A stretch of 64,000 bases of DNA from Gaertneriomyces semiglobifer (lineage: Eukaryota > Chytridiomycota > Chytridiomycetes > Spizellomycetales > Spizellomycetaceae). The stretch spans positions 310,001 to 374,000 of the forward strand of contig JAHLKF010000006.1 of NCBI GenBank assembly GCA_025558075.1, in the 5' to 3' direction. The stretch's first letter is position 1; each line of letters opens with the position of its first letter. Made by a program: the position numbers and the translations under genes. Below the pieces are notes generated by a model. It ran no database searches. It worked only from the letters and a program-made list of their open reading frames with translations, and was not told the DNA's origin. Positions 24,815-36,278 of this stretch are shown one piece after another.

Positions 24815-25876
24815 TTTCTGAGAGCCAGGTCTAGTCTTAATTGAAATTGACGGTTTGGCGTTTGGGGAAGACGCGACGTGAGGCCTGCGCGTAACCCTAA
24901 CCCCAGCAACGTCGCTTGTCACCGTCGACAGACATCCTTGAGATGCAGCTTTTGGCGGACGGAACTGGTGGTGAGCTGAGATCCCCCCGGCTACAGAGGG
25001 TGACGAAGGACACAGCGCACATATCAAGCAATGTGGTGCATGCAGTACTTTTTCTTCTTATTCCTGATCCCCTTTCCTCGCGAGTCGCCCGTGTTCCTGA
25101 TCTCTTTTTTGTTGTCCATGTTTATAACTCACAAACCTTGCCTATACTGGTAAGATCTTCATCTGGCAGCAACCCGAGCAGCATCTTTGTTAACGTACTC
25201 GTTTGATTTTAGCTCCTTGGTTATATTTGGTCTGCTGGCATCCTCATGTCATTATTACGCCCCAACCGATGACGATGACGAGAAGCGGTGTTGGGTAGAT
25301 CTCAACGCTCGAGCATTTAACGAGAGCAATTCCGTTGGAACGGCGTTCGACCTTGTCCAGGCGTTTATAAGATGAGATTCGTCAAGGCGAGATAGCGACC
25401 AATCTTGATTGAGGAGCATTCTCGCAGGGCATGAAGAAGCGCTTCGTCACTAGATGCTGCCCTTCCTGGGCGCGCGTGCGGGCCTGTATGGTACTCGTTA
25501 CACCTTATTCCGACAACATTGCCTCGGGATCATTCGAGTGACCAAACAGCTCTCCCCAACTAGCGAGGCACGAAGCATGGTTGGCTTACTCAAGTTCAAC
25601 CGCTTCTCTCGCAGAGCGAGACATTGCTTTGGGCTGGGTTGAGCACCCTCCGCTGACGACTGACGAGAGAGTTCATGGGAGAGAAAGAGCGGGGAAAAGA
25701 CGCCGGGCAGCATGGCTAGTTGCAGTGTAGTTGACACATGAGAAGATCGTCGTGCCAATGCTAAAGATGGGTAAACTGGCGGTTCGACGTTGTAACGACA
25801 CTATTAGATATCATTATGGAATACTATGTTTTGCAGGGAAACTACATGTGAGGTGCTGCTGTACATGCTAACCGTA
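24815..25876. other. Intergenic region without a supported gene
   Basis: Small frames at 25187-25375 and 25454-25642 (+) show no family signal. The region separates the unknown block from the 3' end of RAB4. Confidence 0.4.
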
Positions 25877-26951
<1,075 letters not shown>

Positions 26952-27370
26952 TGTTCACCAGGCTTTCCAATCTTTTGAGAAAATGCTCCACGCCGAGCCT
27001 GGATAGTAATACTCTATATCCTGCGTGCATTCGTTTCGCTTTTTGGTGACGAGGTCAAACGCGATGTGCGAGTATGCATTTTCAGGCGCTGCTTTTTTGT
27101 GACTTATCAATTGCGGACCGCACCAAAGTCTATCGATAGTCCAAAGTGTACACTCCTGAGGGCGTTGGGGATGTGGACGCTATCTGAATCACTGTGCCAC
27201 CCGTGCCACCGCAATCAAAGTTGCCCTAACCCTGACACGGATATAAAAGGGCCCCGACGCGCCCTGCCCAACGCTGGAGAATGCAAGACTCGTAGAGAAA
27301 TGTGAACGCAAGATCAAGAAAAGGTGAGTGGCAGCATTACGGGATCTCGGTTGCTCCTGGCTCGTGGCTT
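26952..27370. other. RAB4 upstream region with a TATA-like motif
   Basis: No gene is supported. A good TATA-like sequence, ATATAAAAGG, lies at 27241-27250 on the plus strand and points toward the duplicated segment that follows; it may drive a transcript there. Confidence 0.4.
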
Positions 27371-27888
27371 CATCTGCTGCCGTCATTGGTCCTCTTTGTC
27401 ATTCTCTCGCCCTGCTGTACCTCAGGTGCGTAGCTTGCTACGTATGGCTGGGTCAGCTGGGCCAGGTGGCTTTCAGCATCAATGTTATGTGCAGTGGATG
27501 GGGCACCTCTGATGGTCTTTACCGCTCTTGGGTCATCTCTCTTCCAGAGTTATACGGGGTTGTATCAACCTGCTGGTCTCTGTTTGGACGGGTCCCTTGA
27601 CCGCTTCAGATTTCTAGGAGGTTTCCTGGTCTCATCTGCTGCCGTCACTGGTCCTCTTTGTCATTTTCTCGCCCTGCTGTACCTCAGGTGCGTAGCTTGC
27701 TACGTATGGCTGGGTCAGTTGGGCCAGGTGGCTTTCAGCATCAGTGTTATGTACAGTGGATGGGGCACATCTGATGGTCTTTACCACTCTTGGGTCATCC
27801 CTCTTTCAGAGTTATACGGGGTTGTATCAACCTGCTGGTCTCTGTTTAGACGGGTCCCTTGATTGCTTCAGATTTCTAGGAGGTTCAA
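27371..27888 (+). repeat. Tandem duplication of a 262-bp unit
   Basis: Two head-to-tail copies start at 27371 and 27633. They differ at about a dozen positions, nearly all transitions. Each copy carries an open plus-strand frame encoding a hydrophobic peptide (segments LLYLRCVACYVWLGQ and SGWGTSDGLY) that stops at the same place. The 262-bp period is not a multiple of three, so the copies are in different frames. I do not recognise the unit, which could be non-coding. Confidence 0.9.
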
Positions 27889-28249
27889 TGCTGACCATTC
27901 ACCTTTTTTAGAATTGGTACTTTCCTAGTCAAGGTAGCTTGCGAAGATTAATACTGTGTTTTTATATGTATTGTATCTCTTATATAAGAAACGGTATCTG
28001 AATTGACCTATTTTGGCATGGCCCGCTATGCATTTCACAGCTCATGTCAGTACACAGACAGTTTACCTTCAGTTTACAGGAGATCCTTTCAACGTTATGA
28101 ACTTGAACTTTTGCCATGCTTCCTTTCTTCACCTCTGGGAAGCGCTCTACTACTAATTCAAGATGGTTTTAGACAGATGCCCCAGTGCCAGGATACCGGA
28201 ATAAGTCAGACAGGGGCAATCGAGGGAATCTCGACCGGCGTATCCGAAC

Positions 28250-28599
28250 TTGCCAGCAGAAAGGGCGTCAAAGCGACAATGCCCCAAAGAAGTTCGATGC
28301 CCGATGCATGGATGTTCGTATGTTGATCCGCATGCCGAGAGTTATGAGAGCTTTGCCCGGGCTCATTACCCTGTTCATATTCGAACGAGACTGGGTCGCA
28401 GAGCGCAGAAAACAGAGCATCCTGTTGAGAATGGAGAACTTCATCAAACATCGCCTGCCTGCGGAACCCGTATTTCCATGCGGATGAAGGGGCTGATTAC
28501 GAAAATGATGAGGAGAATGACGGCGAAAATGAGGAAGAGAATGTAACAGATTTATGGAAAGTGATGAGGAGAATGAACCTTTCCGCGCCTTGCATGTGA
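28250..28599 (+). pseudogene. Relic with C2H2-like finger and acidic tail
   Basis: The frame from the ATG at 28250 encodes KRQCPKEVRCPMHGCSYVD and then AHYPVH, a C-x4-C ... H-x3-H arrangement like one C2H2 zinc finger. From about 28467 a different frame looks coding instead, with an acidic run NDEENDGENEEENVTD ending at a TGA at 28597. No intron explains the change, so I read it as a frameshifted gene relic. Alternatively both are chance. Confidence 0.35.
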
Positions 28600-29234
28600 T
28601 GAGGACGCTGATGAGTATGAGGCATGTATAGACGATCGAGACATGCATATGAGGAGAACGGTGTTCAGTAGATAGACTGTATACAGGACTATAGAGTTGT
28701 CGATATACAGGACTTGTAGAGCACATCTGCTGAGCGCCCACGGTTTGTATACTGATGTTTCACAGATTTCTGTAGACTCCGTTTTACAGACGTTCCGTGG
28801 CCCGTACTGAATATGGGATCGCATATACATGCACGGCTCCAAGACCTTGTAGGATGGGAAAGAACATTGCGTGCGTATCAGACATATGCAAGTACCCGCG
28901 CGCCAGTGTTCGTGCTCTCTCATGCCCGCGCCGAAACGGGAAACGAAAGAAAGAAATTGGCGATGACCTGCAATGAAAATGGAACACCATGCTGCAGAAG
29001 CATTCTGACGATCTCCACATATTGTATGGCGGTTGTCTATATCAATTTTCGACCCATTTGGCGTCTTCGAAGTTTGTCATTAACCAAAGACACTCCTATT
29101 TCTCATTTGAAAAACGCCGTTCCTCCTGTGTGCGGCTGATTAGTGGCTTACTAAGTTAGATCTAGAGAAAGGAGGAACGAGGTAGTCCACGATAGACAGA
29201 CAAACATGAAGACGGGTTAGCGTCTGTCTGTCCA
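28600..29234. other. Accessory-island DNA without a supported gene
   Basis: Short overlapping frames only. A small inverted repeat of GACAGAC / GTCTGTCTGTCC type is present at about 29196-29233, next to the larger inverted-repeat element. Confidence 0.35.
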
Positions 29235-29481
29235 TAGCGCCTTCCATGACCCCGCTATTTCTAACAGCCAAAGACGCTTGTTTTTTTTTTGTCTGGTCCA
29301 TACTAATGCCATCTCACTCCTGCGGAAGGCGCTAGAGAAGACATCGCAGCAGAATGAACGAGAAAGGAAAACGGTAACGAAATCAGTTGGCTGCCAGCGT
29401 CTCTCTTCGCAGCGCCTCAGATTCGTGATCGCTTTCCTTCGTCGTTCATTCTGCTGAGGTGTCTCTTCTCTAGCGCCTTCC
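29235..29481. repeat. Inverted-repeat element (MITE-like hairpin)
   Basis: The arm at about 29324-29370 starts GGAAGGCGCTAGAGAAGA and contains GCAGCAGAATGAACGA. The reverse-complement arm ends at 29481 with TAGCGCCTTCC and contains TCGTTCATTCTGCTG. The arms match over about 48 bp with few mismatches and enclose about 65 bp. A third copy of TAGCGCCTTCC lies at 29235-29245. No coding capacity is seen. It could be a non-autonomous DNA transposon or a structured RNA. Confidence 0.75.
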
Positions 29482-29650
29482 AGTACTATCGCAAGCCGAG
29501 CGCGGCTGTACCTCTCTCTTCCAAATATCTAGATGGATCCACGGCCGATGTCTCCTTTCCAATTATTTTTTTGAAATCCATCAAAACACTAACCTAAGAC
29601 GCCAGTTTTTCTCTGTGGTGATGTCTGTTTTCTAGCGTCCATCACAGGCA

Positions 29651-29658
29651 TATAAAAG
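29651..29658 (+). promoter_or_regulatory. TATA box upstream of the gene at 29728
   Basis: TATAAAAG lies 77 bp before the ATG at 29728 on the same strand, a typical core-promoter spacing. Confidence 0.5.
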
Positions 29659-29727
29659 CCGCGGGTGATCAGATCAGAAGTACCAATATCGGAACAGGAA
29701 CTTGGCAATATACCCATAGAAGTAACC

Positions 29728-30619
29728 ATGGTAGGTATGGAGTGACCAAGCATCGTATTCACGCCATGCTAACAAGTCCTCGTTAGGAATGCGACAAAGA
29801 ACCAAACAAGCACACGCCTTACCAGTTCCCGGCATCCATTGCTGATGCAGAGTTTATTCGCGACACGCCGGAAGAAATCTGGCAACTCATCGTCAGCGAC
29901 ATCGTCCAGAACCCTTCCCACTACATGAATCTCCAGTCCAAGTGCCGTTGCACAAGAGAAACAACAATCGTGTTTGACGTGGAAAAGGAGGGGTTGATTG
30001 GCCCTATTGTCCGGCGTTTGTCGAAAAATATGGGGACCAGCAATGGCGGTCCACCCCGATCGCCAGCGTCGTGACGATGAAGCTACTTCTCAAGAAGTGG
30101 CTTGATGGCGGAGTCCTTGCTCCGAAGTCGGTCGTGTCGCTGCAAACAGCAGCCAGGACTTCGACTGCCTATAGGTATGCATATCTTGCACCACTCAAAT
30201 CATGCTGCATCCATCTAAAAGGCGTTCATCGCAGAGTTATCTTGCACATGAGAAACCACCAAGATGCCCGGGACCTTGTCAAGAAACTTACCGCCCATCG
30301 CACATCGAGCGGCGCTTTGGGAACGCCAAAGCTTTTTTTCAATGTGGCGAACGTTTGGTTCCGGGGTGCGGACAAGCCAGCGCAACAATCCGCACCATCT
30401 GGGGAATTTGTATCCCCACAACCTGCTGAATCAGCGCGGAAGAAACGCCGATTGGAAGTGTCCTTGCCCGACGGTGCCCGACTTCGGGAGCATTTACGCT
30501 CCGCGAATGTCGACTTGGACGAGAAGCAGTTGCTGGTAGCGGTAGCCGCAATAAATATGGTGGGCTTAGACGAGATGGAAGCCTTGCTTGGGGCGATGAG
30601 AAGCCTCAATCTAGAATAG
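29728..30619 (+). pseudogene. Damaged gene with F-box-like start and GRF-like Cys motif
   Basis: A first exon consisting of only the ATG (29728-29730) and a 56-nt intron (29731-29786) lead into a 95-codon exon with DTPEEIWQLIVSDIV, an F-box-like helix, ending at a TGA at 30072. Coding then resumes in another frame (KLLLKKWLDGGVLAP). After a possible 47-nt intron comes PRCPGPCQETYRP, then FGNAKAFFQCGE and PGCG, resembling a GRF-type zinc finger. The last part, KKRRLEVSLPDGARLREHL to SLNLE, is in yet another frame and stops at 30619. I could not join all parts with valid introns, so I call it damaged; assembly error is possible. Confidence 0.4.
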
Positions 30620-31157
30620 AATAGGGATGGTGAGAGAGGTTAGATATTGAGATCATAGAGATAGTGAGAGTCCAATACATCGTTGATGTAAACCACATTT
30701 CCTTTTCTCATTCTCCGTTTGAAGCCAACTGATCCTGATCCCCTGGCACTCTTGGCGAAAATCGTCGCCATCTTGCTCGACGAGCAGCTTCAGAACAGTT
30801 ATGAAGTGTGTTAAGAGATTCCTCAGGCGCGAAGCAGCAATTATCGATTACACGTTATTGATCAAGAAAGTTAATCGCCGAGATGTTTTTCCTTGGAATT
30901 GTGATCTTGACAATGCTCTCTCCGCGAGTCTCTGAGCAAGCTGTCGCCCACCACCACAACCAATTCAAAGGGAATCACGTTTGTCATGTCGCAACGAATA
31001 TTTACCTAGCTCTTGTATCGTTCGCTATGTGCTCAACACACAATGCCGCGCGGATCTCCCCTGCCGCAAGGAATCACCCACTCTGGTCACAGTCCGCCCG
31101 ACGTCAACAGCCCACCCCACGCAGCAGTCACTGCGTGGACGCCTCTTCGCCTGAACA
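30620..31157. other. Accessory-island DNA without a supported gene
   Basis: No recognisable coding or RNA motif. The frame at 30883-31161 has no family signal. Confidence 0.35.
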
Positions 31158-31673
31158 ATGAACCAAAGATCCCGCTACCATCGTCCCCACGACCAGCCGT
31201 GTGGACAAAAGAACAGCATTTGCGAGGAGTTTGTTGGCCGTGCATTAGCTGCGGAAGGCGCCCGGGGGCTTCAGGACAAAGGATTTTAAACAGGAGTCCC
31301 AACAATTGATATTGAGATGAACAAGGCTTTCGCACAGCAAGTGGCATGCATGTTGTGGTTTGCTCGACAGATGTCCTGAATTCTTTTGTTATGGTGGTTC
31401 AGGTGTGATAGATCAGCTCTCAGCGAACTAGCCACAGATACTTTCTAGGGGTGTGTGCGCACATTGTCCCATTTCGTTCTTCAATATCCAAGGTTCAATG
31501 TTCTTGTACAGCAACTGAACAAGACGCTGAAAAATCTGGCTCGCCACACCCAAGAATGCACTCCTCATCCCTCTCCTCCGCCGAAAGTCATTAGCATTGC
31601 GTCTGCCAAAGTACAAACGGATGCAGCTGGTGATCCTTGGCGCATTGTACATGACAGTAAAGGCAGGGAGTGA
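31158..31673 (+). pseudogene. Coding-like frame interrupted by three stops
   Basis: One frame from the ATG at 31158 to the end at 31673 reads like protein (CEEFVGRALAAEGARGLQDKGF, TIDIEMNKAFAQQVACMLWFA, TLSHFVLQYPRFNVLVQQLNK) but contains TAA at 31287, TGA at 31377 and TAG near 31446. About eight stops would be expected by chance in 172 codons, so the excess openness is modest. I recognise no family. A nonsense-mutated pseudogene is my reading. Confidence 0.3.
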
Positions 31674-32316
31674 AGACGACATCAATGAAATTTAGCGCGG
31701 CTAGCCAAGCTCAAGAGTCGTGGCTAGCTCGACATTTGCGTATTAGAACAGGTTCTATCTTATCTCTTGCTAGCTCTTGCATAACGGCTGTCATGGTTGC
31801 TGTGTATAGCCGCTCCTTCATCATGTCCACATGGAAATACGAAAGCATCTGTCAAGTGCGTGCAAGGAGAGTAATTGAAGCTGATCTCTCAAGTCAGCAG
31901 AACGGGTTTATATACACCGATTGTCTTCTCTTGGAAGCGAGGGGATGGTGCAAATGCATGCCGAGCGCCACCTCGCGGGATCTAGGAACTCACGGTATGT
32001 TGCGAGGATATCGCGCACAGCGATGCTTTCTAGCTTTGAATGCTTCCAGCTGCTAGCAGCTCTCATCATTGCAGCTTCCTGCCGTAGTTTCGTGATCGGC
32101 TTTCGTATAATAAGTGTTCACACTTCGCTGTTTGTTCCAAGTCGCGTGAACCTCGTCGTCTGAATTTTCTCCCGTAACCGAACGCCAACCGCTAGTGCTG
32201 CCCTCCCCCATTCATTGCGTCCCCTGAACCTCTTAACCTGATTTTCGTCAGTGTGCCAGGTTTCTGCAGTCCCTGAATACCGGATCTGGTGAAAAGAAAG
32301 CAAAGAAGGATCCAAA
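31674..32316. other. Upstream region of the START-domain gene
   Basis: No gene is supported. The right end leads directly to the ATG at 32317. Confidence 0.4.
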
Positions 32317-33719
32317 ATGTCCCGGCTGGGTTACATTGTGAACAGCCTTGTTCTTACAGGTGCCGTGTCAGCGCCTACGTGGGTATCATACTATTACACC
32401 CGCACGGTTCCAGATCTGTGGACGCTGTTCTTAGCCAGCGTCATTGCCCTGATAGTATATAATGTGTTGGATATTCCACGTATAATAGATGAGGTGTGTG
32501 GGGTTGCTGCGATTGAAGATGTACCAAAGATGTTAGATGGATATGGACCTGAGACCGCTGTCCCGAAGGCGCTATCCATGGACGCACTACATAGTGAGCA
32601 TGACGGCCCGGGGAACAAGCTTCTACACAACACCAACGACAACGATGATGAGTTTGATGAATCTCCACCCATCAATGACCCGTACATCGCCGACTTCCCT
32701 GCGCTAGAATCGGAACTGCTTGCTTTGGCCGACACTACGCTTTCACCAGCCAGTCCGAATAGTGACGAATGGCACACTGTCCTTTCTCAAACGTGGGGGA
32801 GATTCAAAATCGATATTCATAAACGAGTCGGCCGTGATTTCTTTTACCGCTATGTGATGGAATTGTGCGGAACCCCCGAAGAGACGTTTGATCTGTTATC
32901 TGACATCACGAAACGGCCGCAATGGGATGAGCTGTGTGAGGAGGGCGGTGTGGTGGAAAAGGTTTCTGGAAGAACGACTGTCCAGGTGAGTACCATGTCC
33001 AACTCACAAGCGACAGCCACGGATTCGCCACTAATAGAAAACTCTATTTGTAGTATTTTCGCACAAAAGGCATGTGGCCCACGAAACCTCGTTGTGCGCT
33101 GGTGGTCGGCTTTGTGAAAGATCTAGGAGAAAGGCGTTACCTCAACGTCACCAAATCCATCGACAGCCATCCGCAGTTCACATTTCGGAAAGGGGATGTG
33201 GTCATGAATGCCCGCATTGCCGGTCAGATCGTTGAACCGGACAGAGAGGGCCGTCCACGCATGTGTCGGGTTGTTCAGCTGCTCGATGGTGATCTAGGAG
33301 GTTACTTGCCAGGAAGCATCCTCAACCTTGTGACGACCAAAGCGATCCCCATCGGCATGCGGAAAGTGAACAAAGCGCTGAAAAGCATCGAGGAACAGAG
33401 GACAGTATCGGAATTTATTGCAGCTGCAGCAGCCGAAATACGCACGAGGGGCAAAGTAAAGGCTGTTGATGCTGTGAAATCAGTGGAGGACATTGCCGCC
33501 GACTTGAAATCCCCTGCGAATCCGCCATCGAAGGGTGTAAACTCGAATAACCAGCGCGCCAGCTCAACAACCCTTATCCGCCAATCGGTATCTGATAGGG
33601 GGATACTCATGGCAAAACCTAACGCGCTCCGCGTGATCCTATCCATATTGAGACGATCGCAGCCTTGGATGATTGTTTCCATTTTACTAGCGCTGGTTGC
33701 TGGTCGTTTCAAGCGGTAA
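32317..33719 (+). CDS. START-domain (StAR-related lipid transfer) membrane protein
   Basis: Two exons (32317-32985, 33054-33719) give 444 residues. A hydrophobic N-terminus with one or two membrane segments (TLFLASVIALIVYNVL) precedes a spacer. The START fold runs from about residue 165 to 345, with GTPEETFDLLSDITKRPQWDELCEE, then RDLGERRYLNVTKSID-like strands and the C-terminal helix GSILNLVTTKAIPIGMRKV. A second membrane helix (PWMIVSILLALVAGRF) ends the protein. Such proteins shuttle sterols or phospholipids at membrane contacts. The ligand is not predictable here. It is tail-to-tail with LEU1. Confidence 0.85.
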
Positions 33720-33936
33720 CATTACAGGAATTCTAAATACTTGAGTAACGTAGATGTGGACACTTTTCCAGCACGATGTTTAGTGCAATTAATGACTATC
33801 GCCAATGCTTGACGCTGGCCTCATTGTACATGTGAAATGTCTTTCCTTCAACCATGGAACGGTAGAAAAAACTTCATTTTACGCATTTACAAGGGAAGTA
33901 CGGTAGATGACAAGGTGCATCAGTCCTACTTTCACT

Positions 33937-36278
33937 TTACCAATCCATCTTCTTTCCATCTTCCGAAACTACAGGTCTAACTACACGACCTTGTCCGTGA
34001 TATCCCTTGCCATCCAACCAAGGCCACTCGTTGGTCCTTCTTTCCTCGAAGACCCGAATCACATCCTCCTTTTGCATCGTCAAGCCAATATCATCCAACC
34101 CATTGACCAAACAATGCTTTCGGAACTCCTCCACGTCAAATGATATAACTTCACCATTGTCTCGTCGGATGACTTGTGCAGGTAGGTCAACTTCCAAAGA
34201 TTTGCCCTGTTTCGCGTCCTCGGCAAGGATTGCAACATCCTCAGCCGGTAACCGGATAGGCAGCATTCCATTTTTGAAGCAGTTGTTGAAAAAGATATCT
34301 GCAAACGATGGCGCAATGATGCATCGAATTCCGAAATCGTTGAGGGCCCACGGCGCGTGTTCGCGACTAGATCCACATCCAAAGTTTTCGCCGGCAACGA
34401 GAATGGAAGCATTGTTATACGGTGGAATATTCAACACAAAGTCCGGGCGGGGTTGATTGGTGGAAGGGTCGTACCGAAGTTCGTAGAACAAGGAAGTACC
34501 AAGTCCTGTGCGTTTGATGGTTTTGAGAAACTGTTTCGGAATAATCATGTCCGTGTCGATGTTAGCCATAGGGAGAGGCGCAGCAATTCCCTTGAGAATT
34601 GTGAAAGACGGCATCCCTGACGGTGTTGCTGTTGTTGAAGTCGCCGCTGCCTCGGAAGCAACTGTTTCTTGGCTTGCGCCGGATGGCTGTTGTGATGCAG
34701 CCAAAATTTCCGCTTCCAAAAATTCTTTCGGATCACGAACGGTAACGTTCAGCTGCGATTGCTCACCACCGCTAACTCCCAAAAGCTCCCGCACATCAGT
34801 GAGCCGCCCAGTCACAGCTGCTGCAGAGGCCATGGCAGGGCTGACAAGATGCGTACGTCCTTTCGGCCCCTGGCGTCCCTCGAAATTTCGGTTGGAGGTA
34901 GATGCGCATCGTTCAAGAGGCTTAAGCTGGTCCGGGTTCATGCCAAGGCACATAGAACAACCGGCTTCACGCCAATCGAAGCCAGCGTCAATGAAAATTT
35001 TGTCCAATCCTTCTGCTTCAGCCTGTTTCTTTACCAAGCCTGATCCAGGGACTACCATGGCATGTACGTTGGGTGCTACCTTGCGCCCGTATGCTACGCG
35101 AGCAGCACTTCTCAAGTCCTCAATTCGAGAATTGGTGCATGAACCAATAAAGACTTTGTCAACCGATATCGTGTTCATCTTGGTATTAGGCTCTAATCCC
35201 ATGTACGCTAAGGCGCGTTCCACGGCGGCGCGCTTGGGCGGATCAGATATGGAGGCAGGGTCTGGGACGACCCCAGTGATAGGGACGACATCTTGAGGAC
35301 TGGTGCCCCAAGTTACGGTGGGCACAATATCGTGAGCATCAATTTCAACTTCAATGTCATATTTTGCGCCCGGGTCTGAACGCAACGACGTCCAGTAAGC
35401 TTTCGCTGCCTCCCATTCTTCAGCTGTTGGGGCAAGTGGACGTCCTTTTAGATATTCGTAAGTGATGTCATCCGGGGCAATCATGCCAGCACGGGCACCA
35501 GCTTCAATCGCCATGTTGCATATGGACATTCGCGCTTCCATGGAGAGAGTTTGTATTGCTGAGCCGCAAAACTCTATGACGTGTCCGGTTCCTCCTGCTG
35601 TGCCGATTACACCAATGATATGTAAGATAACGTCTTTGGATCCGACGCCTTCGCAAAGGTCGCCATTCACGCGGATTCGCATGTTCTTCGATTTCTTCTG
35701 TAACAAGGTCTGCGTAGCGAGGACGTGTTCGACCTCCGACGTACCTATACCAAACGCCAAAGCACCAAAGGCACCGTGGGTGGAAGTATGGGAGTCTCCA
35801 CAAACAAGGGTAGTTCCAGGTAGGGTGAACCCCTGCTCTGGACCAATGACGTGCACGATGCCTTGCCGCTTGTCACTCAAGCCAAAGTATGTCAAGGCAA
35901 ACTCGGCGACATTGTCTTCCAGAGTTTGACACTGAGTACGTGAATCTGCTTGCTCAACAAAGGTAGCAATAGATTTGAAGTTTTTGCGATTGCCGGTAGT
36001 GGGAATGTTGTGATCTACTGTGGCTAGAGTCAGGTCGGTTCGTCGTACTTTGCGAGCGGCATTCCGTAAGCCTTCGAAAGCCTGCGGCGATGTGACTTCA
36101 TGAACAAGGTGGCGATCGATGTATATAAGACAAGTGCCATCCGGCATGCGTTCGACGACGTGGTCGTCCCAGATCTTGTCGTAGAGGGTGCGGGGCACCG
36201 GTGACTATCGTGTCAAAAAGACGTCAGGGTCTCACATATTAACGACGAAGCGCAACAATGGCTTACCGAAATAGTCAT
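33937..36278 (-). CDS. LEU1: 3-isopropylmalate dehydratase (isopropylmalate isomerase)
   Basis: It converts 2- to 3-isopropylmalate in leucine synthesis. A 12-nt first coding exon (36278-36267, MTIS) joins the large exon at 36204 to give 759 residues, near yeast Leu1. The large-subunit half has [40 protein letters not shown] and the 4Fe-4S cysteines in [12 protein letters not shown] and [12 protein letters not shown]. After a linker rich in Ser/Ala/Thr, the small-subunit half has [16 protein letters not shown] and [17 protein letters not shown]. Fusion of both halves in one chain is the fungal form. Two E-boxes lie upstream. Confidence 0.98.

Noticed and set aside
30202..30429. GRF-like segment as an intact separate gene
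   Set aside because: It has no independent start and its frame ends right after the motif, so it was kept as part of the damaged gene.
31158..31673. Stop-codon reassignment to explain in-frame stops
   Set aside because: Normal genes in the window end at TAA, TAG and TGA and do not read through them.
34508..35296. 262-codon plus-strand frame inside LEU1
   Set aside because: It is antisense to the well-conserved LEU1 coding region and carries no motif of its own.
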